Shown here one piece after another: positions 7,763-15,650 of a stretch of DNA of 64,000 bases (the first letter of the stretch is position 1; each line of letters begins with the position of its first letter). The stretch is taken from contig NZ_JAJNCU010000004.1 in assembly GCF_021026095.1 (NCBI RefSeq), positions 55,888 to 119,887 on the forward strand, written 5' to 3'. Below the pieces are notes generated by a model. The model had not been told where the DNA came from and did no database searches. It saw only the letters and a program-made list of their open reading frames with translations. Position numbers and translations under genes: made by a program. The stretch comes from Salinicoccus halitifaciens (GTDB lineage Bacteria > Bacillota > Bacilli > Staphylococcales > Salinicoccaceae).

Positions 7763-8797
7763 TCATGCTCCGCAGCATTTTTTATATTTTTTGCCGCTGC
7801 CGCACGGGCATGGATCATTACGGCCGACTTTCACTTCTTTGACGACCGTCTTGGTCTTCAGTTCCGATTCCTTATGTCCGCGGTATTTGAAATGACGTGT
7901 ATTTTCAACGATGCCTGCGATGTTGTCGAAGAAGTCGCGCTGTTCCTGCACATTCTTGAATTCAACATCCAGGGACATCAGGTACTTCACGATTTCATCC
8001 TGCTTCTCCCCGCGCATGATTAGCTGCAGCAGGGAGATATAGATGCTCTGATGCTTGGAACGCGGCACATCGATGTTCTTTTCAATCCATTCTTTCAGCT
8101 TCTTATGGTTGGATGATTCGTCTATATAGTTCGGATCGCTGAACTTGATGAACTTACCGAATTCAGGTTCATAGTACGGCCTGTCGCCCTGGAGCTTTTT
8201 GACCATTTCATACTGTGCATAGTTCATGTCGTCAATGACGATCTGCTCATTATCTTCATCAATTGAAATATCATAAGGTGAGCCTTCCAGGAACCCCACC
8301 AGCTCCGAGGGGGTCACATCTTCATCATAATATTTTTTGAACAGATGGATCAGCTGATCGAAACTCACGATGCCGTACAGATGGAGGGCCGCCCTGATCA
8401 GGTTCAGCCGCCTCTGCACTTCAAGGCGCGCTTCCGCATTCTCTTTTGTATCCACCACCTTGAACAGGTCGATGACGGTGTCCGTCAGATAGAAATGATC
8501 CTCTTTTTCCGTGTCTTCGAAAGCATAGCCCATGATATACAGGCCGAATATATCCTCCAACGGATAAAGTGCATCACTCTTTTCCGCTTCCGCAGCCTCT
8601 TTCCATGTATTGAATGAGGCATCATCGATATATTTATAGGCATAGGCCGCCGTTTCCGGCGCCTTTTGGACAGCTGTGATCTCTTTTATCAAATCATCTT
8701 TTTTAAAAGTAGAATACTTTTTGACCGAGATCGTCTTCGCCAATCTTCTCAAGTCGTTCATGTTATATGCTTGTAACTGCTTTTCAGCATTTGCCAT
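7763..8797 (-). CDS. SEC-C motif protein with Rho-N-like N-terminal domain
   Basis: A 344-residue soluble protein. The first ~45 residues ([19 protein letters not shown] then KKDDLIKEI) resemble the helical Rho-N/SAP fold that binds nucleic acid. The middle ~260 residues are acidic, helical and unrecognised. The last 20 residues form a SEC-C zinc-binding motif, [18 protein letters not shown], as found at the C-terminus of SecA. Together this suggests a zinc-dependent adaptor that contacts nucleic acid, ribosomes or protein partners. ATG at 8797 is chosen for its GGAGGTGG site; an ATG twelve codons upstream has none. Possibly the last gene of the azlCD-AEC unit. Confidence 0.8.
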   Translation of the reverse strand: MANAEKQLQAYNMNDLRRLAKTISVKKYSTFKKDDLIKEITAVQKAPETAAYAYKYIDDASFNTWKEAAEAEKSDALYPLEDIFGLYIMGYAFEDTEKEDHFYLTDTVIDLFKVVDTKENAEARLEVQRRLNLIRAALHLYGIVSFDQLIHLFKKYYDEDVTPSELVGFLEGSPYDISIDEDNEQIVIDDMNYAQYEMVKKLQGDRPYYEPEFGKFIKFSDPNYIDESSNHKKLKEWIEKNIDVPRSKHQSIYISLLQLIMRGEKQDEIVKYLMSLDVEFKNVQEQRDFFDNIAGIVENTRHFKYRGHKESELKTKTVVKEVKVGRNDPCPCGSGKKYKKCCGA

Positions 8798-8852
8798 GAA
8801 AGATCCACCTCCGCAAACTTTTAATATTTCCATTTTATCATACTATAAAATC

Positions 8853-9776
8853 TTAAAATACATTCAAAGCGATATAGATCACCATCGGCACGGTGATGAC
8901 ACTGAATAATGTACTGAACATCACGATTTCCGCTGCATATTCAGGATCATCGCTGTACTGCTGGGCGATGATCGAACTGTTCACCGCTGCAGGCATCGCC
9001 GTCGTGATCAGGACCGCCTGGGCCACGACGCCGTCCAGCCTGAACAGGAGAAGAAGCAGGATTGTCAGAAGCGGACCCGCAACGAGCCGCATCGCACTTG
9101 CGATGATCGAGCTCACCCTGATGCGCCTGAAGGAGATTCCTGCAATCTGGGCGCCGAGTATGAACAGGACGGTGCCGATCATCGCATCCCTGACATAGTC
9201 GAAAGCCGTATACAATGCACCGGGTATGCCGATATCAAAGAAGTTGAAGATCAAACCGAGTATCAGCCCGTAGAATATCGGCATTTTAAAATACCCGAGC
9301 AGCGCCTTCAACTTGCCCGAATCCGCCGACCTGAGTGATACGACACCGTAGGAGTAGGCGAACATGTTCTGGAAGAACACCATCATGATCTGGATGCTCA
9401 TCGCATAAGGATCGCTCCTGAAGACCAGGTCATTGACGGGCACCCCGTAATTGCCGGCGTTGTAAAACAGGTTTGAATTCGTGAACAGTATCTGGTGGCC
9501 GTAATCCAGCCCCATCGCCCTGCCGGCGAGATATGTAATGACGAAGGTCAGGCCGGCATATAATATCAAAAATAATAAAACATACACCAGCAGCGCAAAG
9601 TCGATATCCGCATCGAAGATGTTCATGAAGATGAACACCGGCATGATATAGTTGATCATCAGTTTTGCGAGCGTCACACGGTCGAGTTTGAACCTCAGCT
9701 GCACCACATAGCCGATCAAAACGATGATCGCAATGGGGAGCATCACGTTGTTGAATATGAATAAAAATTCCGGCAT
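8853..9776 (-). CDS. AEC (auxin efflux carrier) family transporter
   Basis: A 307-residue membrane protein with ten predicted helices, in two five-helix halves. The opening helix with NNVMLPIAIIVLIGYVV, the NSNLFYNAGNYGVPVND segment in the first half (unwound helix with Asn) and TTAMPAAVNSSIIAQQY in the second half are classic AEC features. Bacterial members export or import organic anions such as malate. The in-frame ATG at 9776 is preferred over 9785 because the GAGGAA site would touch the earlier one. It follows azlD by 12-21 bp, so an amino- or keto-acid role is possible. Confidence 0.87.
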   Translation of the reverse strand: MPEFLFIFNNVMLPIAIIVLIGYVVQLRFKLDRVTLAKLMINYIMPVFIFMNIFDADIDFALLVYVLLFLILYAGLTFVITYLAGRAMGLDYGHQILFTNSNLFYNAGNYGVPVNDLVFRSDPYAMSIQIMMVFFQNMFAYSYGVVSLRSADSGKLKALLGYFKMPIFYGLILGLIFNFFDIGIPGALYTAFDYVRDAMIGTVLFILGAQIAGISFRRIRVSSIIASAMRLVAGPLLTILLLLLFRLDGVVAQAVLITTAMPAAVNSSIIAQQYSDDPEYAAEIVMFSTLFSVITVPMVIYIALNVF

Positions 9777-9797
9777 GATTGTCATTTCCTCACTGTT

Positions 9798-10082
9798 TTA
9801 TATTAAGAAGTATACAAAAACGATTGCTCCGAATACGACGAAGAAGAGCGGCACCCTGAGTATTGCGAGCACCATCGCGAACAGGCCGCCGAGGATGCCC
9901 TGAAGCGGCGTCTCCACTGCAGTCAGAAGCCCCGGGAAGATCAGCACCCCGAGCGCTGCATAGGGAATGTAATTCAGGAGCGTGATGAGCCACTGCGGAA
10001 AATTCAGGCCCCCGACAAAGAATGCCGGCAGTATCCTCGTGATGATCGTCGCTGCAAATAAAGCCAAAATGAGCATGATCAT
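9798..10082 (-). CDS. azlD: AzlD branched-chain amino acid exporter subunit
   Basis: A 94-residue, four-helix membrane protein. It matches AzlD by length, by the first-helix ATIITRILPAFF and by the conserved NYIPYAALGVLIFPG loop. AzlD is the small partner of AzlC; together they export branched-chain amino acids or analogues such as 4-azaleucine. Its start codon overlaps the stop of azlC (ATGA at 10079-10082), showing translational coupling. Confidence 0.9.
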   Translation of the reverse strand: MIMLILALFAATIITRILPAFFVGGLNFPQWLITLLNYIPYAALGVLIFPGLLTAVETPLQGILGGLFAMVLAILRVPLFFVVFGAIVFVYFLI

Positions 10083-10771
10083 ATTTTATCACCCCTCTTT
10101 TCCAGGACCAGCCCGAACAGTGCCGCAAGCACCATCGCGAGGATGATCGCTATCCCGGACGGTATGAAATGCATCGCCGTGAATATGAAGTGCAGCACCA
10201 TGCCGAGCACGGCGACGATCAGATATTTATGGTGCGTACGGATTGCGGGGACGAGCAGCGCGATGAAGAGCGCATATAAAGCGATGCCGCTTGCCGCCAC
10301 CCATTCCTCGCTCATGATTTCCCCGGCCATGTAGCCGACGACGGAGAAAGCGACCCAGAATATGTATGCAGTGATGAAGATGATGAAGTAGTTCACGAAA
10401 TCTTTCCGTTCCTCCTCGACAGTGGCGGAGACCGCGAACGATTCATCGGTGACATATGAGGAAATCAGCAGCTTCTTAAGCAGCGACTCCCGCTTGAGGT
10501 CATAGTTGATTTTAAAGGACATGACGAAATGCCTGGAATTCAGGACGAATACGGCGATGATGATCGCCGCCGCGCTGCTGGAGGCCGAGAGCATCTGAAG
10601 CGCCAGGAACTGGCTCGCTCCCCCGAAGACCATGAAGCTCATAAGGAAAGTTTCAAATGCACTCAAAAGCGGTTTGGCCGTGATGCCGAATGCCACCGCA
10701 ACAGGCAGATACCCGAGTCCGATCGTCAGTCCGTCCATAAATGACTTTCTGTAAATATTCAATTCATCCAC
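10079..10771 (-). CDS. azlC: AzlC branched-chain amino acid exporter subunit
   Basis: About 230 residues with seven or eight membrane helices. The first helix GLTIGLGYLPVAVAFGITA and the following GGASQFLALQML are AzlC hallmarks. With AzlD it forms a branched-chain amino acid exporter, usually under Lrp/AzlB control in Bacillus; no such regulator is adjacent here. The longest form begins at GTG 10771, but GGGGTGA is then almost touching it; TTG at 10762 has better spacing and may be the real start. An AEC carrier follows in the same unit. Confidence 0.9.
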   Translation of the reverse strand: MDELNIYRKSFMDGLTIGLGYLPVAVAFGITAKPLLSAFETFLMSFMVFGGASQFLALQMLSASSSAAAIIIAVFVLNSRHFVMSFKINYDLKRESLLKKLLISSYVTDESFAVSATVEEERKDFVNYFIIFITAYIFWVAFSVVGYMAGEIMSEEWVAASGIALYALFIALLVPAIRTHHKYLIVAVLGMVLHFIFTAMHFIPSGIAIILAMVLAALFGLVLEKRGDKI

Positions 10772-10868
10772 TCACCCCAATTGTTTTAATTAACAAACAT
10801 TTTATCATATTTGGTATAGTCTATTTAAGATATTAGTTCAACCACCATTCTGATTAGGAGATATATTT

Positions 10869-11723
10869 ATGAAGGCGATCGCTTTGGATATGGACGGCAC
10901 CATACTGGACAACCGCGGGGAGTTCACCCCGAGACTCATCGAAACTTTAAGGAAAGTGCATGAGAAGGGCATTCTGGTCTTTTTTGCCACAGGCAGGACG
11001 AAGGGTGAGATTTTAAGGGTCACGCCTGATGAAGTGCCGCTCTCGGGCTTCGTCGCCGCGAGCGGGATGAGCATATACAACCGTGGAGGGGACGGTTATG
11101 AAAAAATCGCAAGCTATCATTTCGAACGCCCGGTCGTCGAGGAAGTGCTCAAGGAAGCACGGGCCCGGGAAATCTACTATGAGACATACACCGCGGAAAG
11201 CAGCTCGAAAACTTTGAAAGCTGATTATGAGTACAGCGCACGCGATATCGGCGGCCCGAAACCCGAGGGCCTGCTGGATTATGAGCACACCCTGCTGCTG
11301 CAGGCACTGGAAAATGAGGCGCAGTGGGTCGATGAACTCAATATGGATGAAATATTGAAGATTTTCTTCATCTCGAAGCATGTGGAGAAGATTGATGCAT
11401 GGTTCGACCATCTGGATGCCGAAAAGGACCGGCTCGGTTTTGCACTGTACAAGACGAGCAGGCATAACACCGAAATCATGCTTGCAGGCCGGGATAAAGG
11501 CACCGGGCTTGAAACGCTGGTCAAAGAATACGGCATCTCCACAGAGGACGTGCATGCCATCGGCGACTCGATGAATGATCTGCCCTTATTCGAAGTCTGC
11601 GGTAAAAACACCGCGATGCAGAACAGTGTGGAGTCGGTGATCAGTGCCGCGGACGACATCACCGAATTCAGCTGTGACGAGGACGGACTCGCAAAGTATC
11701 TGGAGAAGACATACTTGATGTAA
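10869..11723 (+). CDS. Cof-type HAD-superfamily hydrolase
   Basis: A 284-residue haloacid dehalogenase-type phosphatase. Motif I is LDMDGTILDN (nucleophile Asp at residue 7 or so), motif II the FFATGRT threonine, motif III a Lys before the C2 cap exit, and motif IV GDSMNDLPLF (about residue 235). The large C2 cap between motifs II and III places it in the Cof/YidA group, which dephosphorylates sugar phosphates and flavin precursors with broad specificity. Start ATG has TAGGAGATAT upstream. The gene stands alone between its own promoter region and a hairpin. Confidence 0.9.
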   Translation: MKAIALDMDGTILDNRGEFTPRLIETLRKVHEKGILVFFATGRTKGEILRVTPDEVPLSGFVAASGMSIYNRGGDGYEKIASYHFERPVVEEVLKEARAREIYYETYTAESSSKTLKADYEYSARDIGGPKPEGLLDYEHTLLLQALENEAQWVDELNMDEILKIFFISKHVEKIDAWFDHLDAEKDRLGFALYKTSRHNTEIMLAGRDKGTGLETLVKEYGISTEDVHAIGDSMNDLPLFEVCGKNTAMQNSVESVISAADDITEFSCDEDGLAKYLEKTYLM

Positions 11724-11753
11724 AAAAACAGGCGCACTGCGCCTGTTTTTAAT
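11722..11753. terminator. Bidirectional intrinsic terminator
   Basis: ACAGGCGCA / TGCGCCTGT hairpin flanked by A-run and T-run, overlapping the HAD stop and next to the stop of the small convergent gene. Confidence 0.85.
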
Positions 11754-11918
11754 TTACAGCCTGTCTTCCTGTGATATTTCCTTATATTCCTCTTTCATCT
11801 TCTCGAGCTGCCGGTTGATGCCCTCCGATTTGCCGAAAGTCACGAGCTTCAAAAAGGTCATGAATATGATCTGCACTGCCAGCACCGCTTTCTGTCCCGA
11901 CTGGTCGACGACCTGCAT
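11754..11918 (-). CDS. Small 54-residue protein, unknown function
   Basis: A short gene (M-Q-V-V-D-Q-S-G-Q-K start) that I read directly from the minus strand. It has a strong ribosome site (GGAGGGGGAGG, about four to ten bases before ATG), one moderately hydrophobic segment near residues 12-28 (AVLAVQIIFMTFLKLVTFG) and a charged helical tail rich in Glu and Lys. It lies 18 bp downstream of the mhqD-like hydrolase on the same strand and ends at a terminator, so it is probably the second cistron of that unit. Function unknown; the tail could form a coiled coil. Confidence 0.6.
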   Translation of the reverse strand: MQVVDQSGQKAVLAVQIIFMTFLKLVTFGKSEGINRQLEKMKEEYKEISQEDRL

Positions 11919-11936
11919 ACGCCTCCCCCTCCATTC

Positions 11937-12578
11937 CTACTCCTGCATATTTTCAAATTCATCTTCGATTTTTCGTTTCAGGCCTAAAAACCAGACGTGC
12001 CCTTCCATCAGTTCATCCGGCACGATTTCATGTCCGCCGTCGGTCAGCTTCACTTCGGCGACGGCGCCCTTCAGTTCGAGTTCTTTCTTCAATTGATAGG
12101 CCTCTCCTGCCGTGGTCACCATATCCCTTGCCCCGGCCGTCAGAAGGACGTCCGTCCGGGTCAGATCCACCTTGCTGATCTGCTCACTTCTGTAGCCGCT
12201 GTGCAGCAGTATCGCACCGAGCACATAAAGATTGTAATTCAGCAGCAGATGCGCCGCCATATTGGCACCGTTCGAATAGCCGATGAAAATGGATTTTTGA
12301 AGTTCAAATCCATATTCCTTCTCACAGGCGAGCAGTTCATCATGCAGCCGCCTGCCTTCCGCCTTCAGATTGTCTTCATCGACTTCCGTCGGGCTGAGCC
12401 TTTTGAAAAACCGCGTCCGGCCGTTCTCTTCGACATTTCCCCGGAAGCTTAAAACATTGGCGTTGGCATCCACCGTCGCCGCCACATCCAGAAGATCGGT
12501 CTCGCGGCCGCCCGTGCCATGAAACAGGATGATCGTATACGGACTCTCATTCTTCCCTTTTATAAACAGATGCTCCAT
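11937..12578 (-). CDS. mhqD: MhqD-like alpha/beta hydrolase
   Basis: A 213-residue carboxylesterase-type hydrolase. Visible features: the oxyanion segment LFHGTGGRETDLL (about residue 20), the NVLSFRGNVEENG stretch, nucleophile elbow GYSNGANMA (Ser near 116), acid in TAGARDM and His in TDGGHEI. This order and wording match B. subtilis MhqD, a hydrolase of the MhqR-controlled quinone and aldehyde stress regulon. It is divergent from an MhqO-like dioxygenase gene 83 bp away. ATG at 12578 is used, with AGAGGGTG eight bases upstream. Confidence 0.82.
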   Translation of the reverse strand: MEHLFIKGKNESPYTIILFHGTGGRETDLLDVAATVDANANVLSFRGNVEENGRTRFFKRLSPTEVDEDNLKAEGRRLHDELLACEKEYGFELQKSIFIGYSNGANMAAHLLLNYNLYVLGAILLHSGYRSEQISKVDLTRTDVLLTAGARDMVTTAGEAYQLKKELELKGAVAEVKLTDGGHEIVPDELMEGHVWFLGLKRKIEDEFENMQE

Positions 12579-12596
12579 CGTCCACACCCTCTTAAG

Positions 12597-12648
12597 TTAG
12601 AGTTCTCTTCATTCATACTATATAATAAATGTAACATACTTTACGTTA
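12597..12648 (+). promoter_or_regulatory. Promoter and candidate operator before mhqO-like gene
   Basis: A perfect -10 TATAAT sits at 12621-12626 with a weak -35 (TTAGAG, 12597-12602). Immediately downstream, TAACATACTTTACGTTA (12632-12648) is an imperfect palindrome (six of eight base pairs match), placed where a repressor would block transcription. It does not resemble the published B. subtilis MhqR box, so the regulator is unknown. Confidence 0.35.
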
Positions 12649-12661
12649 AGGAGAGATATCC

Positions 12662-13588
12662 GTGTCAGTCAAAGGAATACATCATGTCTCTGCGATCACA
12701 CAAGAAGTCCTGGACAACCATGACTTCTACACCCAGGTGCTCGGCATGAGGCTCGTCAAAAAGACCGTGAACCAGGATGACACCGGGATGTACCACTTGT
12801 TTTACGCCGATTATGAAGGCACGCCAGGGACGGACATCACGTTCTTTGAAATCAGCCGATCGTCAAAATTCCAGCCCGGCACAAATTCCATCTCAAGGAC
12901 GATCTTCAGGGTACCCTCTTTGGAAGCGCTGGAGTATTTCAAGGAACGGCTGCAGGAAAAAGGTGCCCATACCGGCGGCATCACCGAACGGGCCGGCCGG
13001 CCTTACATGAACTTCTCAGACCTTGAAGGACAGCGGCTTGCATTGATCGTCGATGAGGAATATGATGCATCCGAGCCGTTCGCCGGGGGCGGGATACCCC
13101 GGGAATATGCGATCACCGGGATCAAAGGGGTTGAAGTGACCGTCCAGTACTTGAAACCGATGGTTTTATTCCTGGAGATGCTCGGCGGGGAGGCGGAAAG
13201 CGGATGGTCGGATGATTCCGGGGCCGTGGAAGTGAAGTTTGGGCAGGATTCGATCTTCGTGGCCGAGGACCGGAGTTCCCCGATAGAAAAGGAAGGGTAC
13301 GGCAGTGTACATCACTTCGCACTCCGTGTGGCTGATGAAGCGGCGCTCGAAGAAGTCCTCGAAACCATTAATTCCGAAAAATGGCGGAACTCAGGGATAG
13401 TGGACCGCTTTTATTTCAAGGCGGTCTATATCAAATCCGTCGGGAACATCACCGTCGAAATCGCGACCGATGGGCCGGGCTTCACTGTGGATGAGCCGCT
13501 CGAAGCGCTCGGCGAATCATTGTCGCTGCCGCCGGAGCTTGAGAAAGACAGGGACTTCCTGGAACTGTATTCGCAGCCGATCAATTAA
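12662..13588 (+). CDS. mhqO: MhqO-like ring-cleaving dioxygenase / glyoxalase-fold protein
   Basis: A 308-residue protein of two VOC (glyoxalase/extradiol dioxygenase) modules. The first has the GIHHVSAITQ metal-ligand start, DFYTQVLGMRLVKKTVNQDD and Glu in DITFFEI; the second has SVHHFALRVADE and a late Glu. This layout matches B. subtilis MhqO/MhqA/MhqE, Fe-dependent enzymes induced by methylhydroquinone and thought to open quinol rings. GTG start with AAGGAGAG eight bases upstream. It is divergently transcribed from the mhqD-like hydrolase, so both probably answer to one thiol- or quinone-sensing regulator encoded elsewhere. Confidence 0.85.
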   Translation: MSVKGIHHVSAITQEVLDNHDFYTQVLGMRLVKKTVNQDDTGMYHLFYADYEGTPGTDITFFEISRSSKFQPGTNSISRTIFRVPSLEALEYFKERLQEKGAHTGGITERAGRPYMNFSDLEGQRLALIVDEEYDASEPFAGGGIPREYAITGIKGVEVTVQYLKPMVLFLEMLGGEAESGWSDDSGAVEVKFGQDSIFVAEDRSSPIEKEGYGSVHHFALRVADEAALEEVLETINSEKWRNSGIVDRFYFKAVYIKSVGNITVEIATDGPGFTVDEPLEALGESLSLPPELEKDRDFLELYSQPIN

Positions 13589-13594
13589 TGCATA

Positions 13595-13636
13595 CAAAAA
13601 ACCGGACGGATCAGCATTTGATCCGTCCGGTTTTTC
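13595..13636. terminator. Bidirectional intrinsic terminator
   Basis: AAACCGGACGGATCA / TGATCCGTCCGGTTT perfect 15-base stem with A-run and T-run, between convergent genes. Confidence 0.9.
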
Positions 13637-13638
13637 CG

Positions 13639-14442
13639 TTAATTTTCAATGCCCTCAGGCAATTCTATCGTGTCGACATCATTGAAGTTCGTGAATGCCA
13701 CATCGCCGGATAACGAGTATTCACCCTGCTCGTCTTCCCCGGATGCTTCATAGTCGATGGACTGCAGCAGATAATCCTCTTTATCGACAGAGACCCTAAG
13801 GTCACTGTGGACATTCGAGGTGTCCATTGCGCCGAAACCGAAACCGAGCAGATCTTCGAATTCCCGGAAGACCGCCTGGTTCGTCCCTTCATAAGTGAAG
13901 ATGTATGATTCTTCCGATTCTTCCTGCTCCAGGCTTCCTGAAAGATTTTCAAGAGAGCTGACCGTGCTGTCATAGGTGACCAGGAATAAACTCTCGACGT
14001 TCATGGACTCGGTCGCTTCCACCCAGCCCTCGCCGGTATAGATGTATATCAGACCGTCCTTTGCGACTGTCCTTGCTTCATTGTTGGATTTCAGCAGCAG
14101 GTCCGGCGGGTCCCCGTCCTTGAAGGCGACTTCGGCATTCAACGTATAAGGGGCACCGTCGACGGCACCTTCCAGATCCACAGCCGCTTCATAACTGTCC
14201 ACTCCGTCCGCTTCTTCAACGATCCGGCCGATCGTCTCTTCGTCCGTCCCGTCCGTCACTTCTTCTGCGGCAGTGCCTCCCCCGGCCTCTTCAGAGTCCT
14301 GACCGGACTCCTCATTATATTCGTTCTCTATATTCGGACTCCCGGCCTGTTCATCCGCCGTTTCCCCGCCGTCATCCTGACAGGCGGCCGACATGACCGA
14401 GAGAAGTAGTAATGTAATTACAGCATGTTTTTTAGTCATCAT
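13639..14442 (-). CDS. Lipoprotein with LolA/DUF6612-like domain
   Basis: A 267-residue lipoprotein. The signal peptide has a hydrophobic core (VITLLLLSVMS) and lipobox MSAAC, giving a lipid-modified Cys at about residue 21. Next comes a ~70-residue linker rich in Glu, Asp, Gly and Thr, then a beta-rich domain from about residue 75 that resembles the DUF6612/LppX-LolA fold of Gram-positive lipoproteins (elements such as YIYTGEGWVEAT). Such proteins sit on the outer face of the membrane and may bind lipids; the ligand is unknown. The first of two adjacent ATG codons is used, with GAGGTG upstream. Confidence 0.75.
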   Translation of the reverse strand: MMTKKHAVITLLLLSVMSAACQDDGGETADEQAGSPNIENEYNEESGQDSEEAGGGTAAEEVTDGTDEETIGRIVEEADGVDSYEAAVDLEGAVDGAPYTLNAEVAFKDGDPPDLLLKSNNEARTVAKDGLIYIYTGEGWVEATESMNVESLFLVTYDSTVSSLENLSGSLEQEESEESYIFTYEGTNQAVFREFEDLLGFGFGAMDTSNVHSDLRVSVDKEDYLLQSIDYEASGEDEQGEYSLSGDVAFTNFNDVDTIELPEGIEN

Positions 14443-14513
14443 TAATATTTTACACCTCAAGCCTGATCTCCATAAAATGATACCACGCCCGATATTTTTT
14501 CACTAATGATATG

Positions 14514-15431
14514 CTAATTTTCAACGCGCCTGCGGGCGATCCTCCTGTTTTCATTCCTCATTGTAAAGTATCTGTTGACGCTGTAGAGTATCAGGCCGCC
14601 CCAGATGAATATATACGCGACCTGATGCACGCGGGTGAAGGCTTCATCATACATGAAGACGCCGATGATGAGCATGATCGTCGGTGCAAAATACTGCAGG
14701 AACCCGATCAATGAAAGGCGTATCTTCTGCACGCCGAGGCTGAACAGGAGCAGCGGGACGACAGTGGCAAGGCCTGTGCCGACCATCCATATGCTTTCGG
14801 TGTTCATACCGAAATCCCCCGCCCCCGAAAAGCCCAGGTAAAGGATATAGATCAGTGCGAACGGCGCAAGGACGAATGTTTCGACCGCCATGGCATAGAT
14901 TGCATCCAGATTGATCGTCTTCTTGATCAGTCCGTAGACGCTGAAGCTGACCGCGAGATAAAATGATATCCACGGTGCCGAGCCGAGTCCGGCAGTCATA
15001 TAGACGACACCGATGGCGACGACCAGGATGGCGATCCAGCCGATTTTTGAAAAACGTTCACCGAGTATGATGAATCCAATTAAGATGCTGATGAGCGGAT
15101 TGATGTAATACCCGAGGCTCGCATCGAGTATATTGCCTGAGTTCACGGCAATTATGTATACCAGCCAGTTGGAAGTGATGGCCATCGAGGCGAAAAACAG
15201 GGCGACCACTTTCTTTTTATTGCTGAATATGAATTTGAGGTCTTCCTTGAAATAAAACCATCTGCCCATGACGATGATCAGGAGCAGCATGAAAACGAAT
15301 GCCCACAACACCCTGTGTGCAATGATTTCATATGAAGAGACCGCCTCGATCTGCTTCCAGTAGATCGGCATGAAGCCCCAGACAAGATACGCCCCCAAAG
15401 CAAAAAGGACCCCTTTTGTACTCTCGCTCAA
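14514..15431 (-). CDS. rarD: EamA-family transporter RarD
   Basis: A 305-residue ten-helix drug/metabolite transporter. The opening STKGVLFALGAYLVWGFMP followed by YWK and SSYEIIAHRVLWAF is the RarD signature, and the second half begins at GLGSAPW with the SLGVQKIRLSLIGFLQY motif. RarD proteins are exporters with unproven substrates (chloramphenicol resistance has been reported for Pseudomonas). TTG at 15431 is chosen because GGGGGAGG lies eight to ten bases upstream; the longer reading frame to 15497 lacks a ribosome site. Confidence 0.85.
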   Translation of the reverse strand: MSESTKGVLFALGAYLVWGFMPIYWKQIEAVSSYEIIAHRVLWAFVFMLLLIIVMGRWFYFKEDLKFIFSNKKKVVALFFASMAITSNWLVYIIAVNSGNILDASLGYYINPLISILIGFIILGERFSKIGWIAILVVAIGVVYMTAGLGSAPWISFYLAVSFSVYGLIKKTINLDAIYAMAVETFVLAPFALIYILYLGFSGAGDFGMNTESIWMVGTGLATVVPLLLFSLGVQKIRLSLIGFLQYFAPTIMLIIGVFMYDEAFTRVHQVAYIFIWGGLILYSVNRYFTMRNENRRIARRRVEN

Positions 15432-15503
15432 AATATGATTCCTCCCCCGGTTCAATTTATAATGCAATATAATCATATTACTCCTGCGTAACGGCATTTG
15501 AAA

Positions 15504-15597
15504 GAGTTTAAACTCAATAAAACATCAAATCGAAGTTCAGGTTTCCACCGGATGGCTTAGGCTCAAAATATCAATCGATGTTTTTCTTTGGTATGAT
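15504..15597 (+). promoter_or_regulatory. Upstream region of the carotenoid genes
   Basis: A perfect 12-base palindrome GAGTTTAAACTC lies at 15504-15515 and a -10-like TATGAT at 15592-15597, 54 bases before crtP. No good -35 is in place for that -10 and no GTTTAA-N13-GGGTAT SigB promoter is visible, unlike the S. aureus crt operon. The palindrome may serve as an operator for either crtP or the divergent rarD. Confidence 0.3.
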
Positions 15598-15650
15598 ATC
15601 TGTACAATTAAATTTCTGAATTTTAAGAATGACATAAGGAGAGGTATCGA

